DNA from: Thomasclavelia saccharogumia DSM 17460
GTDB lineage: Bacteria > Bacillota_I > Bacilli_A > Erysipelotrichales > Coprobacillaceae
Assembly (NCBI RefSeq): GCF_000686665.1
Contig: NZ_JMLH01000016.1
Location: 1-52,446, forward strand
DNA length: 52,446 nucleotides
Direction of reading: 5' to 3'
Part shown: positions 9,393 to 18,112 of the stretch, in pieces
How positions within the stretch are numbered: the stretch's first letter is position 1
Layout of the letters: every line of letters starts with the position of its first letter
The notes under the pieces: model-generated
Told to the model about the DNA's origin: nothing
Databases searched by the model: none
The model's input: only the letters and a program-made list of their open reading frames with translations
Position numbers and translations under genes: made by a program

Positions 9393-9701
9393 TCAACTAA
9401 ATGTTTTTTTTATTTTTACCATTAATGGCTCTGCTTTTTTTATGATATCAGAAACACCCATCTGGACAACTTTTTTGCCTTTAAAACGTTCTATCCCTTT
9501 AATTGCAACATCATTAACCAAAACCACGCAAACTGCTTCTTGAATATCTTTAGCAGTTAACTTGTTTTCTACCCCTGCTCCTCCCTGCGTCTCTATCTTT
9601 ACTTCGATTCCTAATTTTTTCCCTGCCATTACTAATACCTCGGCTGCCATATAAGTATGTGCTACACCAGAAGGACATGCAGTTACACCTACAACTTTCA
9701 T
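9393..9701 (-). CDS. PTS fructose-family EIIB component
   Basis: This is a 102-residue stand-alone EIIB domain. It begins MKVVGVTACPSGVAHTYMA, with the phosphorylated Cys at residue 9 inside the TACPSGVAHT signature of fructose-type EIIB. It passes phosphate from EIIA (10793-11245) to the sugar carried by EIIC (9717-10790). It is the last gene of a four-gene operon and starts 15 bases after the EIIC stop. The family includes fructose, mannose, mannosylglycerate and related importers, so the sugar is not fixed. The neighbouring alpha-mannosidase makes mannose or a mannoside a reasonable guess. Confidence 0.9.
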   Translation of the reverse strand: MKVVGVTACPSGVAHTYMAAEVLVMAGKKLGIEVKIETQGGAGVENKLTAKDIQEAVCVVLVNDVAIKGIERFKGKKVVQMGVSDIIKKAEPLMVKIKKTFS

Positions 9702-9716
9702 TTTATACCTCCAATT

Positions 9717-10790
9717 TTATAACTCTGTAAATTCAATATCTAAATCATCTTCTACTTGAGTTTCTTTATCATAATCTGTTATATCTTTATTATCCTTCTT
9801 TAAAAAATTTACCATCAATGCTGTTATTAAAGATCCAACTACTATACCCAAAATATATCCTAAGCGTCCTTCGACAACAGGTAACACTATTAATCCTCCC
9901 CACGGTGCATGATTCAGTACTCCCATCAAAAAAGGAATTATATTCCCGATGGCTGCCCCAACTACAATCGAAGGAATTACTCGTAATGGATCATTAGCAG
10001 CAAAGGGAATTGCTCCTTCTGTAATCCCTACAGTACCCATAATAATAGCTGCCTTCCCAGCTTCTTTTTCTTCAGTATTATATTTTTTCGGTGCCAATAA
10101 TGTTGCAATTCCCATTCCGATTGGTGGTGTACAAATAGCTACACCAACACCTCCCATTAAATATGGTAAAGTATCTACCTGTGTTTGTGCAAACAGCGTT
10201 GCTACTTTATTGACTGGTCCACCCATATCAAATGCTGTCATAGCTCCTAATATAGCTGCTAATGGGATTTTCCCTGCACGATTCAATGAATTTAACCAAT
10301 TAGTTAAGCTATCCATAAGCAATGAAATAGGAACACCAATTACCCAAACAATAATTCCTCCAGTAATCAAAGTTCCAAATAATGGGTATAAAAAAATCGA
10401 TCCCAATGATTTTAAAGAAATTGGCAATTTTATTTTCTTTAATGCCTTTACTACATATCCAGCAATAAATCCCGCTACTATTCCGCCTAAAAAACCTGCC
10501 CCAATTTGATCAGCAAGATATGCACCTATCATTCCTGGTGCCAATCCTGGTCTATCGGCAATCGAATATGCAATATATCCACCTAATACTGATACAAACA
10601 ATTCTAATCCCGCATTCCCAATTTTGGCTAGATCTCCTAGCCATCCTGTCCCTGGTGTTGCTGCTCCTTCAGGATTTAACATAACTGCCAAAGAAAACAA
10701 AACACCTCCTGCAACAATAAACGGTATCATATGTGATGTACCGGTTAATAAATGTTTTTTGATTGTTGAAACTTTTTCTTTGAATTGCAT
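9717..10790 (-). CDS. PTS fructose-family EIIC permease
   Basis: The product has 357 residues with about 9-10 hydrophobic helices and is the sugar-translocating membrane component. It starts MQFKEKVSTIKKHLLTGTSH followed by MIPFIVAGG, the usual beginning of fructose-type EIIC, and contains GAMTAFDMGGPVNK and GITEGAIPFAANDP, both family signatures. The acidic C-terminal tail (about 335-357) is cytoplasmic. It begins 2 bases after the EIIA stop codon, so the genes are translationally tight. The substrate is inferred only from the family and the adjacent GH92 gene. Confidence 0.92.
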   Translation of the reverse strand: MQFKEKVSTIKKHLLTGTSHMIPFIVAGGVLFSLAVMLNPEGAATPGTGWLGDLAKIGNAGLELFVSVLGGYIAYSIADRPGLAPGMIGAYLADQIGAGFLGGIVAGFIAGYVVKALKKIKLPISLKSLGSIFLYPLFGTLITGGIIVWVIGVPISLLMDSLTNWLNSLNRAGKIPLAAILGAMTAFDMGGPVNKVATLFAQTQVDTLPYLMGGVGVAICTPPIGMGIATLLAPKKYNTEEKEAGKAAIIMGTVGITEGAIPFAANDPLRVIPSIVVGAAIGNIIPFLMGVLNHAPWGGLIVLPVVEGRLGYILGIVVGSLITALMVNFLKKDNKDITDYDKETQVEDDLDIEFTEL

Positions 10791-10792
10791 TA

Positions 10793-11245
10793 TTATACCT
10801 CCAACCCTTCACATAACAATTTGTAAACCTCATCTTTATCGCTGATTGTCAATCGATTTCTGAAGTCATCATGCATTAGTTTACGTGCTAGTTTTGATAA
10901 TATTTGCATATGTAAATTCTCAGTATTATCTTTGGGAACCGCAATTAATATAACAATATTTGCAACTTCCTTAGTTTTTTCATTCCAAACAATCTCATTA
11001 TTTAATCTACCAAAACAAACTGCCGGCTCAATTACATTATTTGTTCTTCCATGTGGCAAACCAATCTTATACCCAATCGCTGTTGGAGCAATTTTCTCTC
11101 GATTTAATACATCTTGATAAAAATCATCTACCCCTGTAATTTTTTTTTGACTCTTCAATCTTTTTACCAATGTTAAAATTGCTTCATTTTTATCACATGT
11201 TTCAATATCAAAAACTATGCATTCTTTTTGAATAATTGAACTCAC
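10793..11245 (-). CDS. PTS fructose/mannitol-family EIIA component
   Basis: This is a 150-residue PTS_EIIA_2 domain protein. The predicted phosphorylated His65 lies in IGLPHGRTN, the active-site motif of the family. It receives phosphate from HPr and passes it to the separate EIIB. Having A, B and C on separate genes resembles mannitol/mannosylglycerate-type or SgcABC-like systems rather than the fused fruA. It follows the regulator gene by 2 bases and belongs to the same transcript. Confidence 0.9.
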   Translation of the reverse strand: MSSIIQKECIVFDIETCDKNEAILTLVKRLKSQKKITGVDDFYQDVLNREKIAPTAIGYKIGLPHGRTNNVIEPAVCFGRLNNEIVWNEKTKEVANIVILIAVPKDNTENLHMQILSKLARKLMHDDFRNRLTISDKDEVYKLLCEGLEV

Positions 11246-11247
11246 TT

Positions 11248-13287
11248 TTATATCACCTTCCTTTCACAGTTCAATAATATCTGATATGCTTCATACAAAT
11301 CATCACATTCAGTTAATTGGGCTATAACATCAGTATTTGTAATCATTCTTACCCACGTTATTATAGCAGGTATGTGTTCTTTTTTATCTTTACTTGCTAA
11401 AACAAATACTAATTTAATTGTCTTATCTTTGAATTTTATTGGCTGTTTATTTATCAACAGACTCATTGTACTTTGTTTGATTGCTTCGTTACTCTCACCG
11501 TGTAATAAAGCAAAGCTTTCATCTGTTACAGAATAGAAACCAAGATCTTCAATTCCTGCAAATATCTCATCAACATAATTTTTGTTGATAAGCCCTTTTT
11601 GTAACAAAATATCAGTACTAACATTGACAGATTCTTGCCAACTCATTTTTTCATCTACCATTCGCATATTTTCATACATTAATAAATCACTTAGTTTATT
11701 TATTTTTTTTATGGTCTTTTTTTCTAATTGATTTCCTAACTCTTTTTGAATAACATCAAGAACTCTTAAACGCTGATCATCTGTTAAAAAGTCTAGGTGC
11801 TGATTAATTGAATAATAATGAGCAAGAGTTGTTTTTCTTGGTATTCCTTTATTCCTCATATTAATAAAATCTTGTTGGGTTAAAATAGGATTAACACAAA
11901 TCAACTCAATATCAACTGGTAATTTGACTGGAGAAGTAGAAACGACATAATCAATATCATTCCATTTTTGATAACTATTTATTCTATATGTAGGTATAAT
12001 ATCTACTATTGTTACTTGAAACTCATTCATTAATGTTTCTTTTAACATCGTCGATGTTCCATAACCAAATCCACACACTAATAAAATATGTTTATACTCA
12101 TTATCTTTTATTCTTTTCATACTAGCAATAAAATGAATTGCTAGATAAGTAATTTCTGTATCATTATTAATTTGATCAAGTAATTCAATTTCCTTAGTTA
12201 CTGATAAAACTATTTCAAATACCTTGATATCACTATTTGATAGAATAGAAGTGATATTGTCATTCAGCTTTATTCCTTGTTTTAATCTAGTAATCAAAGC
12301 AGACATATGATTCATTAATCCTTCAAAAAGAATTTCATCTTTTTCAAATGGCAAATCAATTTTTTCTGACATAAGTAAAATAAATTGTTTGGTTATTGTT
12401 TCCACCTGGATGACATCCATAGATTGTTCATATTTACCATATTTGTTAGTATAATTTAGTAGTTGTACTAGACTTTGCTGTTCTTTTAATGTCAATTTTT
12501 TTTGTATAATATTTTCTAACTCATTTATTGATGCATCAAAAATCGTTAATTCAACGGGATTTATATTTGTTTTTTCTAAAGGATATGTTTTATTATTTAT
12601 GATATGAAACAATAAGATTAGAACATTAGCTACATACCATTTATATAGTTGATCTGTTAATAAAAATTGCATACTATCTAACAGCTCATCTATCCATTTC
12701 ACAACATCTTTCAAACTAATAAAATTAAAAGATTTATTAATAATTTCTAGGATTTTCGCTTCAAATGCATTAATTAATACTTTATTCCCTGCAACTAAAT
12801 CTACATATTTTTCAAACTCTTCAATCATTAAATTAGTAATATTAATTTCATTCCCAATCAATTTAAAGTATTGATTATATTGAATATTAATATGTTTTTT
12901 CAATAATTGAGTTTCTAGTAAGTCTAAATCATTTTTTAATGTTGATCTAGAAACCTGAAGTTCTGAAGAAAGTTTATTTAATTTAACTTGTTGAGGATCT
13001 AAAAGTAAGAGTAACAAGATCAATGATATTCGATTATCTTGAGTATAAATAAATTCATCACCCTGTTCAAAATCGTTTAATGATAATGTGTCTGGAAATA
13101 ACAGCCGTCCTTTGGGTAATTTTTGAATCATTGGTAATTTTTGCATTTCTAAAAAATCATTTATTTTTTCAATATCATATCGAATTAATCTTTCTTTGAT
13201 ATCTAATACTTTAGAAACATCTTTAAAAGTCGTATCTTTTTCGTTGTAAAGATAATGTATAATTCTCAGCATTCTCCCATTTATCAT
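11248..13287 (-). CDS. PRD-containing transcriptional regulator (MtlR/BglG type) of the fructose-family PTS
   Basis: An in-frame GTG lies at 13305, but the ATG at 13287 is preceded at proper spacing by GGGAGGAA, so I choose it (679 residues). N-terminal winged-helix DNA-binding segments (about 1-140) are followed by two PTS regulation domains (about 170-400), an EIIB-Gat-like domain with VCGFGYGTS (phospho-Cys) and a C-terminal EIIA-fructose-like domain with FALLHGES (phospho-His). This is the architecture of DNA-binding activators such as MtlR/ManR/LicR, not of RNA-binding antiterminators. Its activity should be set by phosphorylation from HPr and from the operon's own EIIA/EIIB. It is the first gene of the operon, so the operon is probably self-activating. 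Confidence 0.88.
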   Translation of the reverse strand: MINGRMLRIIHYLYNEKDTTFKDVSKVLDIKERLIRYDIEKINDFLEMQKLPMIQKLPKGRLLFPDTLSLNDFEQGDEFIYTQDNRISLILLLLLLDPQQVKLNKLSSELQVSRSTLKNDLDLLETQLLKKHINIQYNQYFKLIGNEINITNLMIEEFEKYVDLVAGNKVLINAFEAKILEIINKSFNFISLKDVVKWIDELLDSMQFLLTDQLYKWYVANVLILLFHIINNKTYPLEKTNINPVELTIFDASINELENIIQKKLTLKEQQSLVQLLNYTNKYGKYEQSMDVIQVETITKQFILLMSEKIDLPFEKDEILFEGLMNHMSALITRLKQGIKLNDNITSILSNSDIKVFEIVLSVTKEIELLDQINNDTEITYLAIHFIASMKRIKDNEYKHILLVCGFGYGTSTMLKETLMNEFQVTIVDIIPTYRINSYQKWNDIDYVVSTSPVKLPVDIELICVNPILTQQDFINMRNKGIPRKTTLAHYYSINQHLDFLTDDQRLRVLDVIQKELGNQLEKKTIKKINKLSDLLMYENMRMVDEKMSWQESVNVSTDILLQKGLINKNYVDEIFAGIEDLGFYSVTDESFALLHGESNEAIKQSTMSLLINKQPIKFKDKTIKLVFVLASKDKKEHIPAIITWVRMITNTDVIAQLTECDDLYEAYQILLNCERKVI

Positions 13288-13475
13288 TTTTATTCCTCCC
13301 TGCACCGCCTCCCTTAATTATTATCATAACGAGAAAGGCTTTTAATTTGTAGATAGAAGTTTTGTAAGAATATTTTCCAACATTTAACACATTAAACAAT
13401 TTACTTAAATTTTTAATTTATTTTTCGTATTTTATTATAGAATTATTAGCAATATCTTTCTAGAATAAATTATCA

Positions 13476-13508
13476 AACAAAATAAAAATATCCAGTATCT
13501 GGATATTT
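13476..13508 (-). terminator. Terminator after trxB
   Basis: AAATATCCAG-TAT-CTGGATATTT (13486-13508) is a perfect 10-bp stem overlapping the trxB stop codon. On the minus strand it is followed by TTATTTTG. Confidence 0.75.
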
Positions 13509-14421
13509 AATCAATTGATTCAATATAATTGGCAATTTGCTGTCCAGCAATAGCCCCATCATTGGTCGCTGTAACAACCTGCCGCAATATTTTTTTTCTA
13601 ACATCTCCAGCTGCATAAAGACCCATTATTTTAGTTTGCATTGTTTCGTCAGTAATAATATAGCCATTATTATCTGTAATTCCTAAATCGCTTATAAATT
13701 CAGTAACTGGATCTAATCCAACAAATGGAAAAACTGCTTTTACTGCCAATTCACTAAGTTCACCTGTCTTACTATCTTCTAATACCAATTTGTCAACTTT
13801 ATTATCTTTAGCAATTAAATGATGCGGTTTCTTTAAAAAATGGATTTCAACTTTATCATTGCTAAAAATATGATTTTGAATAATCTTATCTGCGCGAAAA
13901 ACATCACGACGAACAATCAAATGAACTCTATTGGCAAACTTTGTTAGATAGATAGCTTCTTCTAAGGCTGAATTACCGCCTCCAATAACCGCTACATCAT
14001 CACCTTTGAAAAAGGGTCCATCACAAACAGCACAATAAGAAACACCATGTCCTGTCAATTCGTTTTCTAAAGGTATTCCCATTTTTCTTTCCTTCGTCCC
14101 TGTTGCAATTAGAACAGTTTTAGATTGATATGTTTTATCAGTTGTAATAACTTCTTTATAATTTTGATGATCAACGATTTTTACTACTTCACCATATTCT
14201 TGTCTTCCTCCAAAAGACAAGGCGTGTTCATACATTTCATAAGCTAATTCAGGTCCTGTTTTCTTTTTTTGACCAGGCCAATTTTCAATTTCAGCACTAA
14301 CATTCAATTTTCCTCCAGGAGCTCCAGCATCTAACACCAAAACTTCTAAACCAGCTCGTGAAGCATATAAACAAGCACTTAATCCTGCCGGACCAGCTCC
14401 AACAATTATTAAATCAATCAT
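13507..14421 (-). CDS. trxB: Thioredoxin reductase (NADPH)
   Basis: The product has 304 residues, the usual length. The FAD-binding motif GAGPAG is at residues 8-13, the NADPH-binding motif GGGNSA at 147-152, and the redox-active pair Cys130-Cys133 is in CAVCDGP, a typical low-molecular-weight TrxB. It reduces cytoplasmic thioredoxin at the expense of NADPH. The ATG has AGAAGGAG upstream. The gene stands alone with its own terminator and a possible extended -10 promoter. No cytoplasmic thioredoxin gene is in the window; the thioredoxin-like proteins at 46977-48491 are lipoproteins outside the membrane and cannot be direct partners. Confidence 0.95.
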   Translation of the reverse strand: MIDLIIVGAGPAGLSACLYASRAGLEVLVLDAGAPGGKLNVSAEIENWPGQKKKTGPELAYEMYEHALSFGGRQEYGEVVKIVDHQNYKEVITTDKTYQSKTVLIATGTKERKMGIPLENELTGHGVSYCAVCDGPFFKGDDVAVIGGGNSALEEAIYLTKFANRVHLIVRRDVFRADKIIQNHIFSNDKVEIHFLKKPHHLIAKDNKVDKLVLEDSKTGELSELAVKAVFPFVGLDPVTEFISDLGITDNNGYIITDETMQTKIMGLYAAGDVRKKILRQVVTATNDGAIAGQQIANYIESID

Positions 14422-14527
14422 TTTAACACACTCCTTCTATAATAAAATAATTATTTTAATCCAAATTTATGATACCCTCAAATATACATATATTAATCAT
14501 TGGATATTATTTATTGAAATTTTTTAT

Positions 14528-14536
14528 AGTATAACA
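14528..14536 (-). promoter_or_regulatory. Possible extended -10 promoter of trxB
   Basis: The minus strand reads TGTTATACT, an extended -10 element, about 107 bases before the trxB start. No good -35 box is seen. The rest of the trxB upstream gap holds nothing recognisable. Confidence 0.35.
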
Positions 14537-14577
14537 CAACTTTTATAATAGTTATATTATTATGCTTTATTATAAAT

Positions 14578-14605
14578 AAATAGACTCTGGATTCAGAGTC
14601 TATTT
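14578..14605 (-). terminator. Terminator of the mannose-family PTS operon
   Basis: AAATAGACTCTG-GATT-CAGAGTCTATTT is a perfect 12-bp stem with a 4-base loop. It overlaps the stop codon of the DUF956 gene and is followed by an A/T-rich tail on the minus strand. Confidence 0.85.
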
Positions 14606-14983
14606 ATGTTTTTTTCTAGTAAAGAGTGCTTTGATTCCACGTTTAATAACTTGAAAAAAGCTTAATGAACGAACTAAATTTTCTGAGGCAATATATTTAT
14701 TGACCGCTCGTAATAATGCTTTATTATCACGAGATGAAAATATAAAATTACCATTACTTTTCGTAGCAACTGCAAATCGAGGAATCCATTTACCTTTAAA
14801 CATAACTGAAGCCATCACATAATTAACTTCTTCCCATGGAATTTGGATATAATCTCTAACATTTTTTTCGTTGTAAAATTCAAATGCCTTATCTCCTATC
14901 ATAATTTTACCATAATTTGCAAGTCCTAAATATGAAGTTGCTTTAATCGTAAAATCTACCTTGGTATTTAAAGATTGTACCAT
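14600..14983 (-). CDS. manO: DUF956 (ManO-like) protein of the mannose PTS operon
   Basis: The product has 127 residues and starts at an ATG after GAGGAG. It belongs to the DUF956 family, usually the fourth gene of mannose/glucose PTS operons in Firmicutes; in lactic acid bacteria a member called ManO has been described as a regulator of the operon. It is predicted to be soluble, with a PH-like beta-rich body (about 10-100) holding IQIPWEEV and IFSSRDNKALLRAVN, and a basic C-terminus. The biochemical function is not settled. It follows the EIID gene by 45 bases and its stop codon lies inside the operon terminator. Confidence 0.85.
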   Translation of the reverse strand: MVQSLNTKVDFTIKATSYLGLANYGKIMIGDKAFEFYNEKNVRDYIQIPWEEVNYVMASVMFKGKWIPRFAVATKSNGNFIFSSRDNKALLRAVNKYIASENLVRSLSFFQVIKRGIKALFTRKKHK

Positions 14984-15028
14984 TTTTTTTCTCCTCTACA
15001 GTTTATTTTTATCAAGCTATTTTATATA

Positions 15029-15946
15029 TTACATTATTCCACCAAGACGAGCAAGAATACCTACAACAAATAATGCGATGATAATAACGATTGGTGAAAC
15101 TTTTTTCTTTAATAACCAGCAGCATAATAGAGTTAATAATAAAGCTGCTAATCCAGGAATAAGCTGATCTAAGTTTTGTTGTAATGTTGTAACTTTTTCA
15201 ACATTTAAACCTGTAGCTCCTAAAGAACTATATTGTTCTAATGCTGATTTAATACCTTCAGCTGTTCCTTCTATTTGACTCCAATCAATGTAAGCACCTT
15301 CAGATTGTGTTACAGTAGAAACGATTGGTGTAAATGAAATACTTACCCAACGTTCAACTAATGCACCGATAATAAACATACCAAGAATTGATGCACCCTG
15401 AGTAACTTTTCCAATTAAACCACCTGATAAATCTTGTGCAATTGAAGTACCAACTTTGTATCCAAATTCTTGTGTATACCATAAGAAAGCGATACGAATA
15501 ATATTCCATGCAAAGAAGAATAATAATGGTCCAATAATATTTCCACTTAATGCAAGAGAAGCACCTAAAGCTCCTAAAATTGGACGAAGAGTGAACCAGA
15601 ATACTGGATCCCCAACCCCTGCAAGAGGTCCCATCATACCAACTTTAACCCCTTGAATAGCTTGGTCATTGATTTCAATACCATTAGCACGTTCTTCTTC
15701 TAGTGCTAATGTAACCCCCATAACTGGAGCTGATACATATGGATGTGTATTGTAGAATTCCATGTGTCTCTTTAATGCTGCAATACGATCATCTTTATTT
15801 GGATATAATTTTTTGATAGCTGGAATAATTGAATAACACCAACCACCATTTTGCATACGTTCATAGTTCCAAGAACCTTGAAGGAACTGATGACGCCAAG
15901 CAACTGACATACGATCTTTTTTTGATAATTTAATTTTTTCTGCCAT
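15029..15946 (-). CDS. manZ: PTS mannose-family EIID component
   Basis: The product has 305 residues, as usual for EIID-Man. The N-terminal cytoplasmic part holds WRHQFLQGSWNYERMQNGGW, a hallmark of the family, followed by LKRHMEFYNTHPYV. The C-terminal half holds membrane segments and ends in a hydrophobic helix. Together with EIIC it forms the mannose/glucose channel in the membrane; such complexes are also receptors for class IIa bacteriocins. It starts 23 bases after EIIC with AAGGAGGAAAG. Confidence 0.95.
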   Translation of the reverse strand: MAEKIKLSKKDRMSVAWRHQFLQGSWNYERMQNGGWCYSIIPAIKKLYPNKDDRIAALKRHMEFYNTHPYVSAPVMGVTLALEEERANGIEINDQAIQGVKVGMMGPLAGVGDPVFWFTLRPILGALGASLALSGNIIGPLLFFFAWNIIRIAFLWYTQEFGYKVGTSIAQDLSGGLIGKVTQGASILGMFIIGALVERWVSISFTPIVSTVTQSEGAYIDWSQIEGTAEGIKSALEQYSSLGATGLNVEKVTTLQQNLDQLIPGLAALLLTLLCCWLLKKKVSPIVIIIALFVVGILARLGGIM

Positions 15947-15969
15947 TGTTTCTTTCCTCCTTCAAGATT

Positions 15970-16782
15970 TTAATAATCATTTAAAATATCACCTAATGGA
16001 TCACCGGTACCAGTTCCGCCTCCGTTAGATCCACCATTTTCTTTTAATCCTAAATAAATAAGTGCTAAAGCAACACCAATTGCTCCTAATGCAATTAATG
16101 TTAATTCATTAATTGCTGCTAATACGAAACCTAAAGCGAAGAATGGCCAAGTTTCTTTAGTAGACATCATGTTGATTACCATTGCATAACCTACAGCAGC
16201 AACCATTCCTCCACCAACAGTCATACCACCTGATAACCATTCTGGCATTTGATTTAAAGCATTAGTTACAGTTTCAGCTGGAACTACACATAATAATGCA
16301 GCAGGAATAGCAATACGAATACCTTGTAATAAAATTGCTAAAATTTGCCACATATCGATTGCACGCATATCTCCTCTTTCAGCAGCAGCATCCATAAAGT
16401 GAACCATAGGAATTGCAATAGTACGACATACCATTGTTAAGAATAAACCAGCTACTGATAGTGGAATAGCAACTGCAATTGCAGTAGAAATAGCAGTTTG
16501 TACATTAGTATCTCCACCTTGTAAACCTAATACCATGATAATAGCTGATGCTACAGAAGCTAATGCAGCATCTGGTGCAACTGCGGCACCAACGTTAGCC
16601 CATCCTAGAGCTATCATTTGAAGTGATCCACCTAACATAACCCCTTCAGTTAAGTGTCCACTTACTAAACCAATTAAAGTACACGCCACTATTGGTTGAT
16701 GGAATTGGAACTCATCCAATACTCCTTCCATACCAGCCAATAGGGCAATTATAATAATTAAAATTATTGTAATAATATTCAT
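15970..16782 (-). CDS. manY: PTS mannose-family EIIC component
   Basis: The product has 270 residues with several membrane helices (EII-Sor/Man family). It contains EFQFHQPIVACTLIGLVSGH near the N-terminus and MLGGSLQMIALGWANVGAA, both conserved in ManY. The C-terminal tail is rich in Gly, Asn and Asp. It forms the translocation unit with EIID. It is preceded by AGGAGGG and lies 25 bases after the EIIAB gene. Confidence 0.95.
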   Translation of the reverse strand: MNIITIILIIIIALLAGMEGVLDEFQFHQPIVACTLIGLVSGHLTEGVMLGGSLQMIALGWANVGAAVAPDAALASVASAIIMVLGLQGGDTNVQTAISTAIAVAIPLSVAGLFLTMVCRTIAIPMVHFMDAAAERGDMRAIDMWQILAILLQGIRIAIPAALLCVVPAETVTNALNQMPEWLSGGMTVGGGMVAAVGYAMVINMMSTKETWPFFALGFVLAAINELTLIALGAIGVALALIYLGLKENGGSNGGGTGTGDPLGDILNDY

Positions 16783-16807
16783 TATAAACCCTCCTGTTAT
16801 TCAATTT

Positions 16808-17797
16808 TTAAGTATTTGCTAATTCAGCTTTTGCTTTTTTAAGAAGTGTGTCAATATTTTCATTTGAATCAGTTGGTACTTTACGTACATTGAAAGTGAC
16901 TCCTTTAGCTTTGATCTTCTCAATTGTTTTTACATCATCTTTACCCATTGCAATTGCTTTATTAACAACAACTTTTCCGATTGAGTGAGCCATAGAACCA
17001 ATATTTAATTCTTTGATCTCTACTCCTCCTTCAATTGCACGTAATGCATCTTGAGGTGTTTCAAATAATAACATTGCTTTCGTATTTCCAAAACGCGGAT
17101 CTTTAGCAACCTTAATCATTTTGTCAACAGGTACAACATGAGCTTTAACTCCTGGTGGCGCTGCTTGTTCGATCATCTTCTTACGTAAATCATCATGCGC
17201 TACAGAATCTGATACGACGATAATACGATTTGGCTGTGTCATTTTTGTCCAAGTTGTAGCAACTTGTCCATGTAATAAACGAGTATCAATACGTGCCAAA
17301 ACATATTTAATTTTTCCATCACCAATTACAGTTCCTTCTGGAATAGCACCTTGTGCTTGTCCACTTGCTGCAGGCGCAGCTTTTGGTTTTTCAGGTTCTA
17401 ATGATTCTGGACGAGTTTTAACTCCTTCTCTAGCTACACTTGTAATATGCGTAGCAATTTCATGAGCAGTTTCCATAGATAAGCGTGAAGCATATGTCTC
17501 AATCAACATTGGTAAATTTAAACCTGTTACGATTGCCCATTTGTCTTCATGTCCATCAATCAAACCATTAGCTTGATTAAATGGTGTTCCACCCCATAAG
17601 TCAACCAAGAATAATACTTCATCTTGATTATCAAAAGTGGCAATTGCTTTTTCCATTTTTGCTCTAAGGTCATTTGGTCCTTCACTTGGTTGTAGCGTTA
17701 CAGCTTTGACATTCGCTTGTTCACCGAAAATCATAGATCCTGATTGCATAATTCCAGTAGCGAAGTCCCCATGACTAGCAAGAATAATTCCTACCAT
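16808..17797 (-). CDS. manX: PTS mannose-family EIIAB, fused
   Basis: The product has 329 residues. The EIIA-Man domain (about 1-130) has phosphorylated His9 in ASHGDFATG and then VDLWGGTPFN. An Ala/Pro-rich linker (about 131-155) leads to the EIIB-Man domain (about 163-329), with phospho-His176 in RIDTRLLHGQVATTW. It is the cytoplasmic phosphorylation unit for mannose, glucose and possibly glucosamine. The ATG follows GGGAGG. It is the first gene of a four-gene operon whose leader carries a RAT and terminator. Confidence 0.95.
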   Translation of the reverse strand: MVGIILASHGDFATGIMQSGSMIFGEQANVKAVTLQPSEGPNDLRAKMEKAIATFDNQDEVLFLVDLWGGTPFNQANGLIDGHEDKWAIVTGLNLPMLIETYASRLSMETAHEIATHITSVAREGVKTRPESLEPEKPKAAPAASGQAQGAIPEGTVIGDGKIKYVLARIDTRLLHGQVATTWTKMTQPNRIIVVSDSVAHDDLRKKMIEQAAPPGVKAHVVPVDKMIKVAKDPRFGNTKAMLLFETPQDALRAIEGGVEIKELNIGSMAHSIGKVVVNKAIAMGKDDVKTIEKIKAKGVTFNVRKVPTDSNENIDTLLKKAKAELANT

Positions 17798-17836
17798 TAT
17801 ATTTTTCCTCCCTTTCTTTTAAATACTTAGTAATGT

Positions 17837-17933
17837 AAAAAAAGCAGACAAAAACTATTCTAGAGAGATTGTTATTTTTATTATTTATATAAAACGTCAA
17901 AAAACCTCCCTTAAAAAATAGTTAATGCCTGCT
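17837..17933 (-). terminator. Leader terminator of the mannose PTS operon
   Basis: On the minus strand AGCAGGCATTAACTATT (17933-17917) pairs with AATAGTTTTTGTCTGCT (17859-17843), with two mismatches and one G-U pair, followed by seven Ts (17843-17837). The long inner part carries weaker stems such as GGGAG/CTCTC. The 5' arm overlaps the RAT, so binding of an antiterminator would prevent it from forming. Confidence 0.8.
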
Positions 17934-17947
17934 TAACAGTTACACAC
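17921..17947 (-). promoter_or_regulatory. RAT in the mannose PTS leader
   Basis: The minus strand reads GTGTGTAACTG-TTAA-GCAGGCATTAAC. It is the same element as at 3137-3164, differing mainly in the loop and the last bases. The antiterminator gene ends 166 bases upstream of it, making that protein the obvious ligand. Confidence 0.87.
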
Positions 17948-17972
17948 TATAAAGTATTCAATTTATGTAATA

Positions 17973-18002
17973 ATAATATCATTTATAATTACACTCTGTC
18001 AA
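17973..18002 (-). promoter_or_regulatory. Promoter of the mannose PTS operon
   Basis: The minus strand has TTGACA (18002-17997), an 18-base spacer and TATTAT (17978-17973). The RAT starts about 26 bases after the -10 box. The rest of the gap from 18003 to 18112 is AT-rich with no convincing terminator for the antiterminator gene, so read-through from upstream remains possible. No cre site is seen here. Confidence 0.75.
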
Positions 18003-18112
18003 GAATTGATTTCCATCATTAATAAAAACATGCTGTTAAACTTAAATTTTATCACTAATAATTTTATTTTTAGCAGATAAATTATTCATATTCTATCATA
18101 AACATCTAAATA

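Noticed and set aside
13306-13506. Search for a RAT before the fructose-family PTS operon
   Set aside because: No GTAACTG...GCAGGCA pattern is present; the regulator there has DNA-binding, not RNA-binding, domains.
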